Shown here: one piece after another, positions 28,262-37,646 of the stretch
Layout: the number at the start of each line of letters is the position of its first letter
Numbering within the stretch: the stretch's first letter is position 1
From: Halomonas sp. GD1P12
GTDB lineage: Bacteria; Pseudomonadota; Gammaproteobacteria; Pseudomonadales; Halomonadaceae
Assembly (NCBI RefSeq): GCF_025725645.1
Contig: NZ_CP107007.1
Location: 2,666,001 to 2,730,000, forward strand
Length of the DNA stretch: 64,000 nt
Direction of reading: 5' to 3'
Translations under genes and position numbers: made by a program
Notes under the pieces: model-generated
Seen by the model: only the letters and a program-made list of their open reading frames with translations
The model's database searches: none
What the model was told of the DNA's origin: nothing

Positions 28262-29578
28262 TCAAAGTAGCGACAGCACCACGAAGACCGACATGATGGT
28301 GGCGCCGCAGATCAAAGTCCACATGACGCAGTAGCCCATGATGTCGCGCGCGGAAAGCCCGGCCACGCCCAAAAGCGGAAGTGCCCAGAAAGGCTGCATC
28401 TGGTTGGTCCAGGCATCGCCCCACGTGAACGCCATAATCGTTTGCGGGATATCGGCGCCTAGTTGCTGCGCAGCTTCCAGCATGATGGGCCCTTGGATGG
28501 CCCACTGGCCGCCGCCGGAAGGAATGAAGATATTCACGATGCCCGCGGAGATGAAAGTAACGATCGGGAAGGTATGTACGTTGGCGATTTCAACGAACCA
28601 GCTCGCCATGCTGTCTGCCAGTCCCGACACCTGCACCATGCCAGCGATCCCAGCATAGAGCGGAAACTGAATGATGATACCGCGACAGGCCAGAATTCCT
28701 TCTTTCACCGCGGCTCCCAGGCTCGCCGGGCTAGGCTGTAAAATGAGCCCCACCGCCAAGAAAATCAGAATGACCAGGTTCAGGCTTAGCGTGAATCCGA
28801 GTTCCTGAAAGTTGATGACCAGGTAGCCGATAGGCAGCAGCGCCATTACCAGGTTGGGCAGGCGGTAATGCTCGAGCTTTTCGGCCCAAGGCATTTGACT
28901 GGTATCGACCTTCTTCACTGTGTTGTCCAACGGCTCGCCTTGATACTGCACGATTTCATCAGCTTCGGGTTTGATGCGCGAGAACACGAAATACAGCAGA
29001 AAGAGAAGGATTACCGAGAGGCCCACGTTCCACCAAGCGTAGAGCGTTTCGGTAATAGGGATCACGCCTACCACGTCCTGCATGAAATTGCCTTCCGAGG
29101 CCATCAGCAGCGGAATGGAGGCCGTGGTGCCACGAATGATCTCACCGGAATAAGCGGCGGCCACGGCCAAGGGAAAATGCAAACCCGGTACACGCCTGGC
29201 CATCTCACGCGCTAAAAACGCGCCCACGATCATCCCGAAGCCCCAGTTGACGTAGAACGTGACCATGGACACTACGGCCACGACCCCGGCAGCCTGGCCG
29301 GGGGAGGTTGGCATGGAAGCAAGGCGGTCGATCATTTTGGCAACGACCGGTGTCTTGGCGATGACGAATCCGGTCAGCAGAATCAGCGACATCTGCATCG
29401 CGAAGCGATAGAGGTTGGAGAAGCCATCGCCCCACCCGTTGAGCATGGTAACGGCGCTTTGGCCTTCCAGCAGCACGCCCATCATGAACACGACCACGCT
29501 GAGCGCCATGGCCAGTAGTAGTGCATTAGGTAGGCAGGTCTGCACGAATTTCAGACAGTACCGCGTTAGCGTTTGCAT
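28262..29578 (-). CDS. AtoE-family short-chain fatty acid transporter
   Basis: Inner-membrane transporter of 438 residues with about 12 hydrophobic segments. Family sequence seen: MQTLTRYCLKFVQTCLPNAL at the start, VTFYVNWGFGMIVGAFLARE, GEIIRGTTASIPLLMASEGN and FIPSGGGQWAIQGPIMLEAA. AtoE takes up butyrate and other short-chain acids in E. coli. It is between the CocE-type hydrolase gene (107 bases upstream) and the FCD regulator, so it may import or export the acid released by the hydrolase. Substrate inferred. Confidence 0.88.
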   Translation of the reverse strand: MQTLTRYCLKFVQTCLPNALLLAMALSVVVFMMGVLLEGQSAVTMLNGWGDGFSNLYRFAMQMSLILLTGFVIAKTPVVAKMIDRLASMPTSPGQAAGVVAVVSMVTFYVNWGFGMIVGAFLAREMARRVPGLHFPLAVAAAYSGEIIRGTTASIPLLMASEGNFMQDVVGVIPITETLYAWWNVGLSVILLFLLYFVFSRIKPEADEIVQYQGEPLDNTVKKVDTSQMPWAEKLEHYRLPNLVMALLPIGYLVINFQELGFTLSLNLVILIFLAVGLILQPSPASLGAAVKEGILACRGIIIQFPLYAGIAGMVQVSGLADSMASWFVEIANVHTFPIVTFISAGIVNIFIPSGGGQWAIQGPIMLEAAQQLGADIPQTIMAFTWGDAWTNQMQPFWALPLLGVAGLSARDIMGYCVMWTLICGATIMSVFVVLSLL

Positions 29579-29684
29579 CGTTGAGTACCCTGTTGGTTTG
29601 TTTTAAAGCTTTTGTGACTGGGTGTTTTTGCAGTCGTCGATTATCGTGCCCCGTCGAGGCGGGGCGTTTTGTTGTAGGGGCGCG

Positions 29685-31508
29685 TTACTGGCGGGGCATG
29701 AGCGGAAGCTCGATGGCCGAGGCGCGATGCCGGCTGCGGCCGACGTTGATCGTGGGCACCACGCCATCGGGAATACGCGAGAAGTGGTCGCTATCGGCCA
29801 AGGCAATGGCGACGCGTAGTCGGTGGCCCGCTTTGAAAAGCCAGGAAGTGGGCAACAAATCGAAAGCTACTTCGCTGTATTCCCTTGGAATGAGATAACG
29901 CGCATCGCGTTCGCTGAAGCTGTGTTCCGGCCCCAGCGGAGGCAGGTGGGGATGCGCTGGGGCAATACGGCGGTGAAGCGTACGAAACACACCTTCGGTC
30001 ACGTAACTTGCCTTACCCTGCTCATCGATATCCTCGATATAGACAAATAGCGCGCAGTCCTGGGTATCGCTTTCGATATATAGCCGCACGACCGGATGGC
30101 CGGTCAGCTCCATGTCGGCGTCCAGTGCTTCGGTGGTGTAGCACAACATGGCTTGGTCACGCCCGTGCCAATCGGCGTAATACTCATCCACGTTCTGCGC
30201 GTACAAGCGGTTGTAGCGTGACTTATTGCCCGTTCCGCAGCGATAGTCGCCGGTGTAGCGGTCCGCAACGTCCGCCGCTTGCGGTTTTTCGCCCGCAAGG
30301 CCGCCGTCGGATTGGAAGTAGAGCGTATGCCACTGGATGTCACGGGGCGGCCACTCAGAGGCGGCTTTCCAGCGCTCTTCGCCAACCGTGTAATAGTGAA
30401 CCGGCGGTTCGTCTTCAAGGCCTGTTGCAAGCCCCATAAGATGCTCGTCGAAAAAACGCAGCGTTTCGGCCAAGGGTTTGGCTTGCGGCTGCGGGTCGTG
30501 GCGATAGGGGCTTGCGCCGGTGCGTGCTCCATGATCCCAAGCCCCCAGAAGCAGACGCTTGTTCGGATTTTGCTGCCACCGGTAGCGCAGCGCAGCACCC
30601 TTGGCGTAGTGGCCGTCCATCCAGCCCGAAATGGTATACACCGCGGTCTGGCTATCTGCTTCGCGGTTGGCGTAGTAGTAAGGACTGATGATCGCCGAAC
30701 TGAAATCCGGGTCGGTATGCAACGCTCGATCGCGAAAGGTCAGTTGGTGAACGAAGTCGGCCATGTCGAAATTGGCTTTGTGCGCCTCGAGCGCCTCGGC
30801 CAGCAAGGTGCCGTCGGTATCTTCATCGACGGGTGCTGGGCCATCGTAGTGATCGCCCTTGAAGTAGGGAAATTTGTCCCGATCTTCGGCGGCGTCATCA
30901 TCCAACGCATCCATCAGGTTGCCATACTCCTTGACCAGCCGACGGCACATGACCCCGCCCGGATAGAGCTGGTTGGACCAAGTATCCCATACCGCCGAGT
31001 GCGGCACGATCGCCTTGACTGCAGGGTGCGCCCAAGACGCGGTGAAATCCGCCGCCGCCCCCAGATACGAGATACCCGTAACGCCAATCGCCCCACTACA
31101 CCACGCCTGAGCATTGATCCACTCGACGATTTCCAGATAGTCCGTGCGCTCCTTAGGCGAACGAAGCCCGGTCCTAACGCCAAATGATGCACCACTGCCA
31201 CGCACGTCAACAGCCACCAGCGCGTACCCACGCGCCAGCAGCAGCGAACGAAACACGCTGATATTGGGGCAATCCTCTAAACCCTGCGGCGCATCGGACA
31301 ACAGCTTCATGCGCCGGTAGTAAGGCGTAAAGAAGGCGACCACGGGAAAGCGTTCGTCGGTCTCTTCATTACCTGGCAGATGCACGTCGATAGCGATCCG
31401 CGTGCCGTCATGCATCATCAAATAGCGAGAAGAAAGGCGCTGGCCCTGAAAACGTGGCGCACGATGCTCGACCCACGCTTCCGGGCGGAACAGAAAACTA
31501 TCACTCAT
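29685..31508 (-). CDS. CocE/NonD-family serine hydrolase
   Basis: A 607-residue alpha/beta hydrolase of the S15/CocE group, whose members cleave esters or acyl-peptide bonds. The catalytic triad is visible: Ser147 in GISYLG, Asp298 in GWMDGHY and His326 in GAWDHGAR. An oxyanion Tyr is likely in FFTPYYRR (about residue 63). The C-terminal jelly-roll domain typical of the family starts near residue 370 (VHYYTVGEERW). No signal peptide, so cytosolic. The substrate is unknown; neighbours (short-chain acid transporter, FCD regulator) suggest a catabolic pathway yielding an organic acid. Confidence 0.88.
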   Translation of the reverse strand: MSDSFLFRPEAWVEHRAPRFQGQRLSSRYLMMHDGTRIAIDVHLPGNEETDERFPVVAFFTPYYRRMKLLSDAPQGLEDCPNISVFRSLLLARGYALVAVDVRGSGASFGVRTGLRSPKERTDYLEIVEWINAQAWCSGAIGVTGISYLGAAADFTASWAHPAVKAIVPHSAVWDTWSNQLYPGGVMCRRLVKEYGNLMDALDDDAAEDRDKFPYFKGDHYDGPAPVDEDTDGTLLAEALEAHKANFDMADFVHQLTFRDRALHTDPDFSSAIISPYYYANREADSQTAVYTISGWMDGHYAKGAALRYRWQQNPNKRLLLGAWDHGARTGASPYRHDPQPQAKPLAETLRFFDEHLMGLATGLEDEPPVHYYTVGEERWKAASEWPPRDIQWHTLYFQSDGGLAGEKPQAADVADRYTGDYRCGTGNKSRYNRLYAQNVDEYYADWHGRDQAMLCYTTEALDADMELTGHPVVRLYIESDTQDCALFVYIEDIDEQGKASYVTEGVFRTLHRRIAPAHPHLPPLGPEHSFSERDARYLIPREYSEVAFDLLPTSWLFKAGHRLRVAIALADSDHFSRIPDGVVPTINVGRSRHRASAIELPLMPRQ

Positions 31509-31561
31509 GAAATATACCTTCAGGATGTTGTGTTTTTTAGAAGGTTGAATTTATTATTTTA

Positions 31562-31588
31562 ACATGTCAAATAATTTTAAAGACATGT
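31562..31588. promoter_or_regulatory. Inverted repeat ACATGTC-N13-GACATGT, likely operator
   Basis: Two ACATGTC half sites face each other across 13 AT-rich bases, 54 bases before the CocE hydrolase start. Each ACATGT is itself palindromic and the two are 21 bases apart, about two helical turns. The FCD regulator encoded at 27495 is the natural candidate to bind here. Confidence 0.5.
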
Positions 31589-31757
31589 CATATTGAAGGT
31601 ATCCTGGTTTCATCGCAGCTTTAAGCCTTGGTTGACGCGTTGAAGCGTAAAAACGGTGTGAAAATAACACCCTGCATAAAAGGCAGGACTTGAAAGGACA
31701 ATACCGGGAAGAGGCTAAAAGTGAACAGCATCCACACTGTGCGACACGATGGTCCAT

Positions 31758-31784
31758 AAAAAAAACCCGGCCTGAGCCGGGTTT
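31758..31784 (-). terminator. Rho-independent terminator after the FhuA-like receptor gene
   Basis: On the minus strand, stem AAACCCGGC/GCCGGGTTT with a four-base loop is followed by eight T. It lies 20 bases beyond the receptor stop at 31805. Confidence 0.9.
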
Positions 31785-31804
31785 ATTGAGCACGAGCAAA
31801 AATC

Positions 31805-33943
31805 CTACCAGCGGTAGCTAATACTGCCGATCACGCTGCGCGAGGCGCCGTAGTAGCAGTAGAAGTCACAGCCGCTGACATACTCCTTGTCGGTCAGGTT
31901 GTTGACGTTCACCTGGGCGGTCCAGTTCGGGTTGAAATCGTAGCTGGCTACGGCGTCGAAGACGGTGGCCGAGGACACGCTGCCCTCGACGCTGCTGCCC
32001 GGGCTTGGCTCGCTTTCGCCCACGTAGCGCACGCCGGCACCGACGGAGACGCCGGGCACGAACTGGCTGGCATCGTAATCGAGCCGCGCGGAGGCGGAGT
32101 GGCGCGGTACCAGCGGCACGCGCTCATCCTGCTGAGCGTCGCTGACGTCATAGCGCGCATCGGTGTAGGTATAGGCGGCGGTTAGCTGCAGTGCATCGGT
32201 CAAGTAGCCCACCCCCTCCACTTCCAGGCCTTGCGAGCGGCGCTCACCGGCCTGCTCCTGCACCGGTGCGCCGGTGGAGATCAGGGTATTGTCCTCCTCC
32301 ACATCAAAGGCGGCGACGGTGACATAACCGTCGATGTCGAACGGCGCGATCTTGACTCCGGCTTCGAGCTGGCGACCTTCCAGCGGCCGGTAGCTTTCGC
32401 CGCTCGGGCCGCTGCCCGCCACTGGCGTGAAGGATTCACTGTAGCTTACGTAGGGCGATATGCCGTTATCGCCCAGGTACATGGCGCCGGCGGTCAACGA
32501 TACCTGCTCGTCGTCGTAGCCCTGATCAGAGCGGCCGGTGGTATCGCTCAAATCCTCGGAGCTTTTGACGTTGTCGTAGCGGGCGCCGGCCAGAAAGATC
32601 CACTTGTCTGCGACGCGCAGCTGATCCTGCACGTAGAAGCCGAACTGGCGCTGGCTCAGGTCGTGCCGGGTGGGGTCGCCGGTGTCAGGTTCACTGAAGG
32701 CCGCGTAGTCCGGCTGGTAGAGATCGACGGTGTCGATATTGGCGAAGAAGCTCGAGCCGTCGCCCAGGGTGCGGAAGCTGTCCCGGTTGACGTAGTTCAA
32801 GTCGAGCTTCTGATAGCCCGCGCCGAGCAGTAGCGTGTTCTCGGTGTTGTCGGTATAGGTGCGCGCAATCAGGCGGTTGTCGAGGGTGTAGGCGTCATAA
32901 TCACCGTCGCGGTCGATCACCCCACGGGAAATGCTGCGCGGCGGCGTAACGAAAGAGTTGGGGTAGACGTTCTTGAGTTCGAGATCGAGATGCGCGTAGC
33001 GGGCGTTTTGCTGAAACTCCCAGGTGTCGTTGATCTGGTGTTCGAGCTCGTAGCCCAGCGAGGTCTGGCGCTGATCCAGGGTATCGAAATCCGGCTGGCC
33101 GTAGTTGGTTTGCGGGTCGATCCGGCCAAGCGGCGTGGCGTTTGCGGTGCCCATGGCCGGGAAGAAACCGGAGGTCGGCGTGCCGCGGTCCTTCTGGACG
33201 CTGGCCAGAAAGGTCACCGTGGTGTCGTCACTAAAATCGACCGCCAGGCTCGGTGCAAAGTAGTAGCGCTCGCTGCCGGTACCGTCGAGTTCCCCGTCCC
33301 GGTCGCGGTAGAGCCCGACCATGCGATAGCGCACATCCTCGTTTTCACCCACCGGGCCGGCGGTATCGATGGCGACCTGGCGGTGGTCGTGGTTGCCCGC
33401 CTGAAGCTCTATGGTGCCCTGAGGTTCACGCGTCGGGCGCTTGCTGATCGCGTTGATCACTCCGCCCGGAGGCGCCTCGCCGTAAAGGATCGACGCCGGG
33501 CCCTTGAGAAGATCGACCCGCTCGAGGCCGAAGGTTTCGGTGAGCCACCAGAAGTAGCCGCCGGTACGAAACAGGCGCAGGCCGTCCTGGTAGGTTGCGC
33601 TTTCGGCGCTGAAACCACGCAGCAGGAACCAGTCCGCGTTGTTGTCGTCGCCGTAGGGCTGCGAGGTGACACCGGAGCGGTACTGGAACGCTTCATCGAA
33701 GGTGCGCACGCCCTGGGTGTCGAGCGCATCACTGCTGACGGTGGAGATCGAGCGTGGCGTTTCGATATCCGGCGTGTCGACCTTGAGCGCCGTGGCGGTC
33801 ACCGTGGTGGTGCCCAACGTCACCGTTTGTTCCTGAGCCAGTGCGGCCAGCGGCACAACGCCCAGCGCCCCGGTTAGAGAAAGAAGTATCGAGCGGCGAA
33901 CGGCCAACGATAAAGGCGCAACGGCGAAGGGCTTGGAATACAT
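31805..33943 (-). CDS. TonB-dependent siderophore receptor (FhuA-like)
   Basis: Outer-membrane receptor of 712 residues from ATG 33943 (MYSKPFAVAPLSLAVRRSIL), which places the signal peptide correctly; the upstream start at 34015 would add 24 residues. The plug carries DDNNADWFLLRGFSAESATY and LLKGPASILYGEAPPGGVIN, the hallmark of the FhuA/FpvA/FoxA siderophore-receptor group. The barrel ends in SRSVIGSISYRW with a terminal aromatic residue. Cysteines near the end (VSGCDFYCYYG) match the extracellular-loop disulfide of this group. It stands alone between the hydrolase locus and the antiporter, without a dedicated ABC importer beside it. Confidence 0.9.
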   Translation of the reverse strand: MYSKPFAVAPLSLAVRRSILLSLTGALGVVPLAALAQEQTVTLGTTTVTATALKVDTPDIETPRSISTVSSDALDTQGVRTFDEAFQYRSGVTSQPYGDDNNADWFLLRGFSAESATYQDGLRLFRTGGYFWWLTETFGLERVDLLKGPASILYGEAPPGGVINAISKRPTREPQGTIELQAGNHDHRQVAIDTAGPVGENEDVRYRMVGLYRDRDGELDGTGSERYYFAPSLAVDFSDDTTVTFLASVQKDRGTPTSGFFPAMGTANATPLGRIDPQTNYGQPDFDTLDQRQTSLGYELEHQINDTWEFQQNARYAHLDLELKNVYPNSFVTPPRSISRGVIDRDGDYDAYTLDNRLIARTYTDNTENTLLLGAGYQKLDLNYVNRDSFRTLGDGSSFFANIDTVDLYQPDYAAFSEPDTGDPTRHDLSQRQFGFYVQDQLRVADKWIFLAGARYDNVKSSEDLSDTTGRSDQGYDDEQVSLTAGAMYLGDNGISPYVSYSESFTPVAGSGPSGESYRPLEGRQLEAGVKIAPFDIDGYVTVAAFDVEEDNTLISTGAPVQEQAGERRSQGLEVEGVGYLTDALQLTAAYTYTDARYDVSDAQQDERVPLVPRHSASARLDYDASQFVPGVSVGAGVRYVGESEPSPGSSVEGSVSSATVFDAVASYDFNPNWTAQVNVNNLTDKEYVSGCDFYCYYGASRSVIGSISYRW

Positions 33944-33990
33944 GTAGTCGGTCTCGTTAAAGAGCAAGGGGACGATCAAGTAAAGCGAAT

Positions 33991-34009
33991 GATAGATATT
34001 TTTATTCAC
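33991..34009. promoter_or_regulatory. Weak candidate Fur box for the FhuA-like receptor
   Basis: GATAGATATTTTTATTCAC matches about 11 of 19 Fur-consensus positions, 48 bases before the receptor start. Too weak to stand without experiment. Confidence 0.25.
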
Positions 34010-34151
34010 GACCACAAATCGCAGCGCTCAACACGCGTTGAAAGGGCCTTACCAGGCACCTTTTTCGTCAATGGCGCTAAGCCTCTACGCGATCTGCTAT
34101 CATCCCGCGCCGCCGCCCCGGCCAGCCTACGATGATACAAAAGGAAAGTGC

Positions 34152-35609
34152 ATGAACTCTTCGCCTTCACGCCCTCACCCTGAGCATGATGCGTTTCTTA
34201 AACGGCGCGTGCTGCCCACGCTTGGGCTTTTCGTCCTGATCTACGGGGCGGCGCTGGCGCTTGATTACCACATCAACACCGCCGTGCTCACCATCACACT
34301 GATGGTGACGCTTTGTCTCTTGAAGATGCCGGTGGCGATCGCGCTGATCGGCGCCGCCCTGCTCGGCGCGCTTCACGGCGGGCTTACGATGAATGAGGCG
34401 ATCGCGACCTTCAACGAGAACCTGTTGACCGGCGCTCAGGTCGGCATGACCTACGTGATGGTCGGCGCCTTTGCCGTGGCCATCGCGCGAAGTGGGCTTC
34501 TGGATATGCTGGCCCGCCGCATCGCCTCGAAGCTCGACTGGCAGGAAGGCGCAACCAACCAGGGCGTGAAGTGGAGCCTCTTTCTTACGCTGATGGTCGC
34601 CTCGATCATGTCGCAAAACGTCGTGCCGGTGCATATTGCCTTCATCCCCGTTCTGATTCCGCCGCTGCTGGGCGTGATGAACCGCTTGAAGATCGACCGC
34701 CGCGCGGTGGCCTGCATACTCGGCTGCTTCATCAGCGCAAGCTACCTGCTGCTGCCCACGGGATTCGGGGCGATCTATCTCAACGAGATTCTGCTGAGCA
34801 ATGTCAACGACATCGGCCAGCCACTGGGCCTTTCGGTCACCGCCGCCATGGTGCCCCAGGCCATGTTTCTGCCGGTGATGGGGCTTTTAGTCGGCGCGGT
34901 GGTTTGCATCTTCGTAAGCTACCGACAACCCCGCGAGTACCAGAGCGTACCGGCCACCGAGCTTGCCACCGACGCCCCGCGCCGCCGAGCCAACGCTGGC
35001 CAGTTACTGGCGACGGTGCTGGCCATTGGCGCGGCGCTGTTGTGTCAGTTGCTGGTCGATTCGCTGCTGGTAGGGGCACTGGTGGGCTTCGTGATTCTGG
35101 GAATGAGCGGCGTCTTTCGCTGGCAGGAACAGGACGACGTCTTCACCGAAGGCATGCGCATGATGGCCCAGATCGCGGTCATCATCACCCTCGCCTCGGG
35201 GTTTTCCGGCGTGCTCGGCGCCACCGACGAGATCGGCTCGCTGGTGGCGGCCACCGCCGAGCTGCTCGACGGCAACATGATGCTCGGCGCGGCGCTCATG
35301 CTGGTCGTGGGGCTGTTCATCACCATCGGCTTCGGCGACTCGTTTGCCAGCGTGCCGATCCTCGCGCCCATCTATATTCCGCTGGCGCTGGCGCTCGGGT
35401 TTTCGCCCATGGCCACGGTGGCGCTGTTGGGCGCCTCCGCCGCACTCGGCGACGCGGGCTCGCCGGCCTCCACCATTACCCTGGGCGCCACGGCAGGCCT
35501 CAACGCCGACGGCCAGCACGATCATATTCGCGACAGCGTGATCCCGATGTTCCTGCACGCCAATCTCGGCATGTTGCTGTTTGCCTGGGTGGCGGCGGTG
35601 ATGCTTTGA
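34152..35609 (+). CDS. Na+/H+ antiporter family protein (NhaC/YuiF-like)
   Basis: Inner-membrane transporter of 485 residues starting MNSSPSRPHPEHDAFLKRRV at ATG 34152, which follows AAGGAAA; an earlier frame start at 34038 has no support. About 12 hydrophobic segments. Conserved-looking stretches are SQNVVPVHIAFIPVLIPPLL, TIGFGDSFASVPILAPIYIP and ASAALGDAGSPASTITLGAT; the last has the polar GDAGSP break expected at the ion site. Pumping out Na+ fits a halophile. Family members also include amino-acid carriers, so the substrate is not certain. Confidence 0.8.
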   Translation: MNSSPSRPHPEHDAFLKRRVLPTLGLFVLIYGAALALDYHINTAVLTITLMVTLCLLKMPVAIALIGAALLGALHGGLTMNEAIATFNENLLTGAQVGMTYVMVGAFAVAIARSGLLDMLARRIASKLDWQEGATNQGVKWSLFLTLMVASIMSQNVVPVHIAFIPVLIPPLLGVMNRLKIDRRAVACILGCFISASYLLLPTGFGAIYLNEILLSNVNDIGQPLGLSVTAAMVPQAMFLPVMGLLVGAVVCIFVSYRQPREYQSVPATELATDAPRRRANAGQLLATVLAIGAALLCQLLVDSLLVGALVGFVILGMSGVFRWQEQDDVFTEGMRMMAQIAVIITLASGFSGVLGATDEIGSLVAATAELLDGNMMLGAALMLVVGLFITIGFGDSFASVPILAPIYIPLALALGFSPMATVALLGASAALGDAGSPASTITLGATAGLNADGQHDHIRDSVIPMFLHANLGMLLFAWVAAVML

Positions 35610-35643
35610 TAAGCACACTCGAATAGACCCGCGGAGCCCTGCC

Positions 35644-36165
35644 GTGCCACGCCATCGGACGCTACTCATCATCGCCGCCCTCTGCCTGCCGGTTTGGCTA
35701 GCCGCCTGGGGGCTGGCCTATACGCCCTACAGTTGCTCCGATGTTCTGTGGGGCGCTCATCGCCCGGCGGATGAGGCCGTAAAACTGGCCTGCGACCCGC
35801 GCATGAACATGACCTTCGTGTTCGTCGAGGACTCCCTGCATAACTGGCTGGCGGTGGTGGGCTGGGTGGTGCCCTATGCACTTTTGGTATGGGTGGCGAT
35901 TCGCACCCTGCTGCGCTGCTCCCGGCACGTGGGCGCGATGCTCTTCACCGCCGTGGCCGGCATAGCGCTGTGGATCGGGCTGGTCGTCTCGCTGGAGCGC
36001 CAGCCCTATAACTGCGCCTTCGGGTTCGGAGGCTTTGGCTGTACCAGCGCGCTGGGCACGGCCAACGTCAACGCCCTCTTCGGCGGCTGGATGATACCCC
36101 TTGGTATGCTGATCGTGGTGGGCCTGGTGATTGCAACATCGAATCACAAGCGGCCACCGGGCTAA
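35644..36165 (+). CDS. Four-helix membrane protein, unknown
   Basis: A 173-residue protein starting at GTG 35644 with GGAG upstream. Four hydrophobic segments near residues 8-25, 65-87, 97-116 and 145-165. The loops contain cysteine and proline residues (TPYSCSDVLWG; QPYNCAFGFGGFGCTS) that could form periplasmic disulfides. It is 34 bases downstream of the antiporter and so probably co-transcribed. Its stop overlaps that of the convergent MFS gene by four bases. No family recognised. Confidence 0.72.
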   Translation: MPRHRTLLIIAALCLPVWLAAWGLAYTPYSCSDVLWGAHRPADEAVKLACDPRMNMTFVFVEDSLHNWLAVVGWVVPYALLVWVAIRTLLRCSRHVGAMLFTAVAGIALWIGLVVSLERQPYNCAFGFGGFGCTSALGTANVNALFGGWMIPLGMLIVVGLVIATSNHKRPPG

Positions 36166-37460
36166 CCCTCGCGAAGTACCGTCGCCAGCCGTTCGCACTC
36201 CTGCGCCTCGTAAAAGCTCGGATCGTCAAAGAGATCAGGCTGAACGTCGTCGAACATCATGCTCAGCACCTCGGCGCTACTTTGCACCATCGGCTCGAAG
36301 TGGGCGGTGTGGGTCTTCAGCGCCCGCACCCGCTGGCGGCGGTAGAGGGCATAGAGCCCCAACAGCAGAAACACGCTGGCGATATACAGCGGCAACCCCT
36401 GATCCCCAACCACGTGCATCAGCGTGCCCGCCGCTAGCGGGGCCAGCGCGCAGCCGGCGCCGTGCATCACCAGCATGTCTGCCGAGCCTGCCACGATCTC
36501 GTCCGGGTGGAGCTGATCGATCAGCTGCGCTACCGCCAGCGGGTAGAGCGAAAACGCGAGCCCGCCCCACAGAAAATAGAGCGCCAGCAGCGCGCCCTGG
36601 TTCGGCGCGAAAGGCATCATCAGCGCCACCAACGCCGCGCCGAGCACCACCCAGGTCAGCACAACCGGCCGGTCGTGCTTGTCGGAAAAGCGCCCGATGG
36701 GAATCTGTAAAAGCGCCCCGCCAACGATGGCCGTACTCATCACCAGCCCCACCCCGGCAAGATCGAACCCCATGTGGTCGGCGTAGATCGGCGTCATCGA
36801 CCAGAACGCGCCCATGGCAAGCCCGGAAAGCGCCGCCGACGCCACCGCCAGCGGCGCAAAGCCTACAAGCGCGCGCAGGCTGCTTTTCGGGCGCTCGCTC
36901 ACTTTCGGCTGCACCCGCCGGGTAAGCGTGATGGGCAGCACCGCCCAGCTGATCAACATCGCGATAATGACGAACAGCAGATACCCCTCGATGGAGGAGA
37001 TCCGCAAAAACTGCTGCGCGATGGCCAGCGCTCCCAGATTGATCACCATGTAGACGGCAAAGAGACGCCCACGCTCGTGGCTGGCCGCCTGGCTATTGAG
37101 CCAGCTTTCGATCACCGTGATCAGCGTGATGAACGAGAGCCCGTAGACCACCCGCAGCGGCAGCCATACCCAGGGCGTGACGAACACCAGGTGCAACAGC
37201 GCCACAGTGGCGCATAGCGAGGCGCAAAAGCCGAAGGTGCGAATGTGCCCCATCCGCCGAATCAGCCGCCGGCTCACCCAAGTACCGCAGATGAACCCGA
37301 CGAAATAGCCGGACATCACCAGTCCCAGCAGCACGGTGGAAAACCCCTCGCTCACCCCGCGCAGGCTCAAGAGCGTATTGAGCAGCCCGTTGCCTAAAAG
37401 CAGCAGCGCCACGCTATAGAGAATCGATTTCACCGGCCTGAGCATTGCCAATGAGCGCAT
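36162..37460 (-). CDS. MFS transporter (YcaD-like)
   Basis: A 432-residue, 12-helix major-facilitator transporter. ATG 37460 has a perfect ribosome-binding site (AGGAGG, seven-base spacer), so longer starts at 37493 and 37589 are rejected. The loop 2-3 motif is GTWVSRRLIRRMGHIRTFGF and its counterpart in the second half is IPIGRFSDKHDRPVVLTWVV. Layout and the residues RVVYGLSFITLITVIESWLN resemble E. coli YcaD. The C-terminal tail from about residue 375 is unusually acidic (MMFDDVQPDLFDDPSFYEAQ) and cytosolic. Substrate unknown. Confidence 0.87.
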   Translation of the reverse strand: MRSLAMLRPVKSILYSVALLLLGNGLLNTLLSLRGVSEGFSTVLLGLVMSGYFVGFICGTWVSRRLIRRMGHIRTFGFCASLCATVALLHLVFVTPWVWLPLRVVYGLSFITLITVIESWLNSQAASHERGRLFAVYMVINLGALAIAQQFLRISSIEGYLLFVIIAMLISWAVLPITLTRRVQPKVSERPKSSLRALVGFAPLAVASAALSGLAMGAFWSMTPIYADHMGFDLAGVGLVMSTAIVGGALLQIPIGRFSDKHDRPVVLTWVVLGAALVALMMPFAPNQGALLALYFLWGGLAFSLYPLAVAQLIDQLHPDEIVAGSADMLVMHGAGCALAPLAAGTLMHVVGDQGLPLYIASVFLLLGLYALYRRQRVRALKTHTAHFEPMVQSSAEVLSMMFDDVQPDLFDDPSFYEAQECERLATVLREG

Positions 37461-37646
37461 GGGAAGCCTCCTTGCCGGGCGGGCGCCGGTCATCTCAAGG
37501 GAATCGGTTGGAGCCTGACAAAACACCATGCATAAAGAGGGCCACCCGCGAGCGCAATTGCGGGTGGCAGGCACGGCGGATAGAATCAAACAACCAAATA
37601 AAACTTCACCCTTGGGTCAATGGCCCGACTGCGGAGCCTTCACGCC

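Noticed and set aside
29648..29670. Terminator hairpin between the hydrolase and AtoE-type genes
   Set aside because: The six-base stem has its T run only on the + strand, where no gene ends. On the minus strand no T run follows, so it is not counted as a terminator of the operon.
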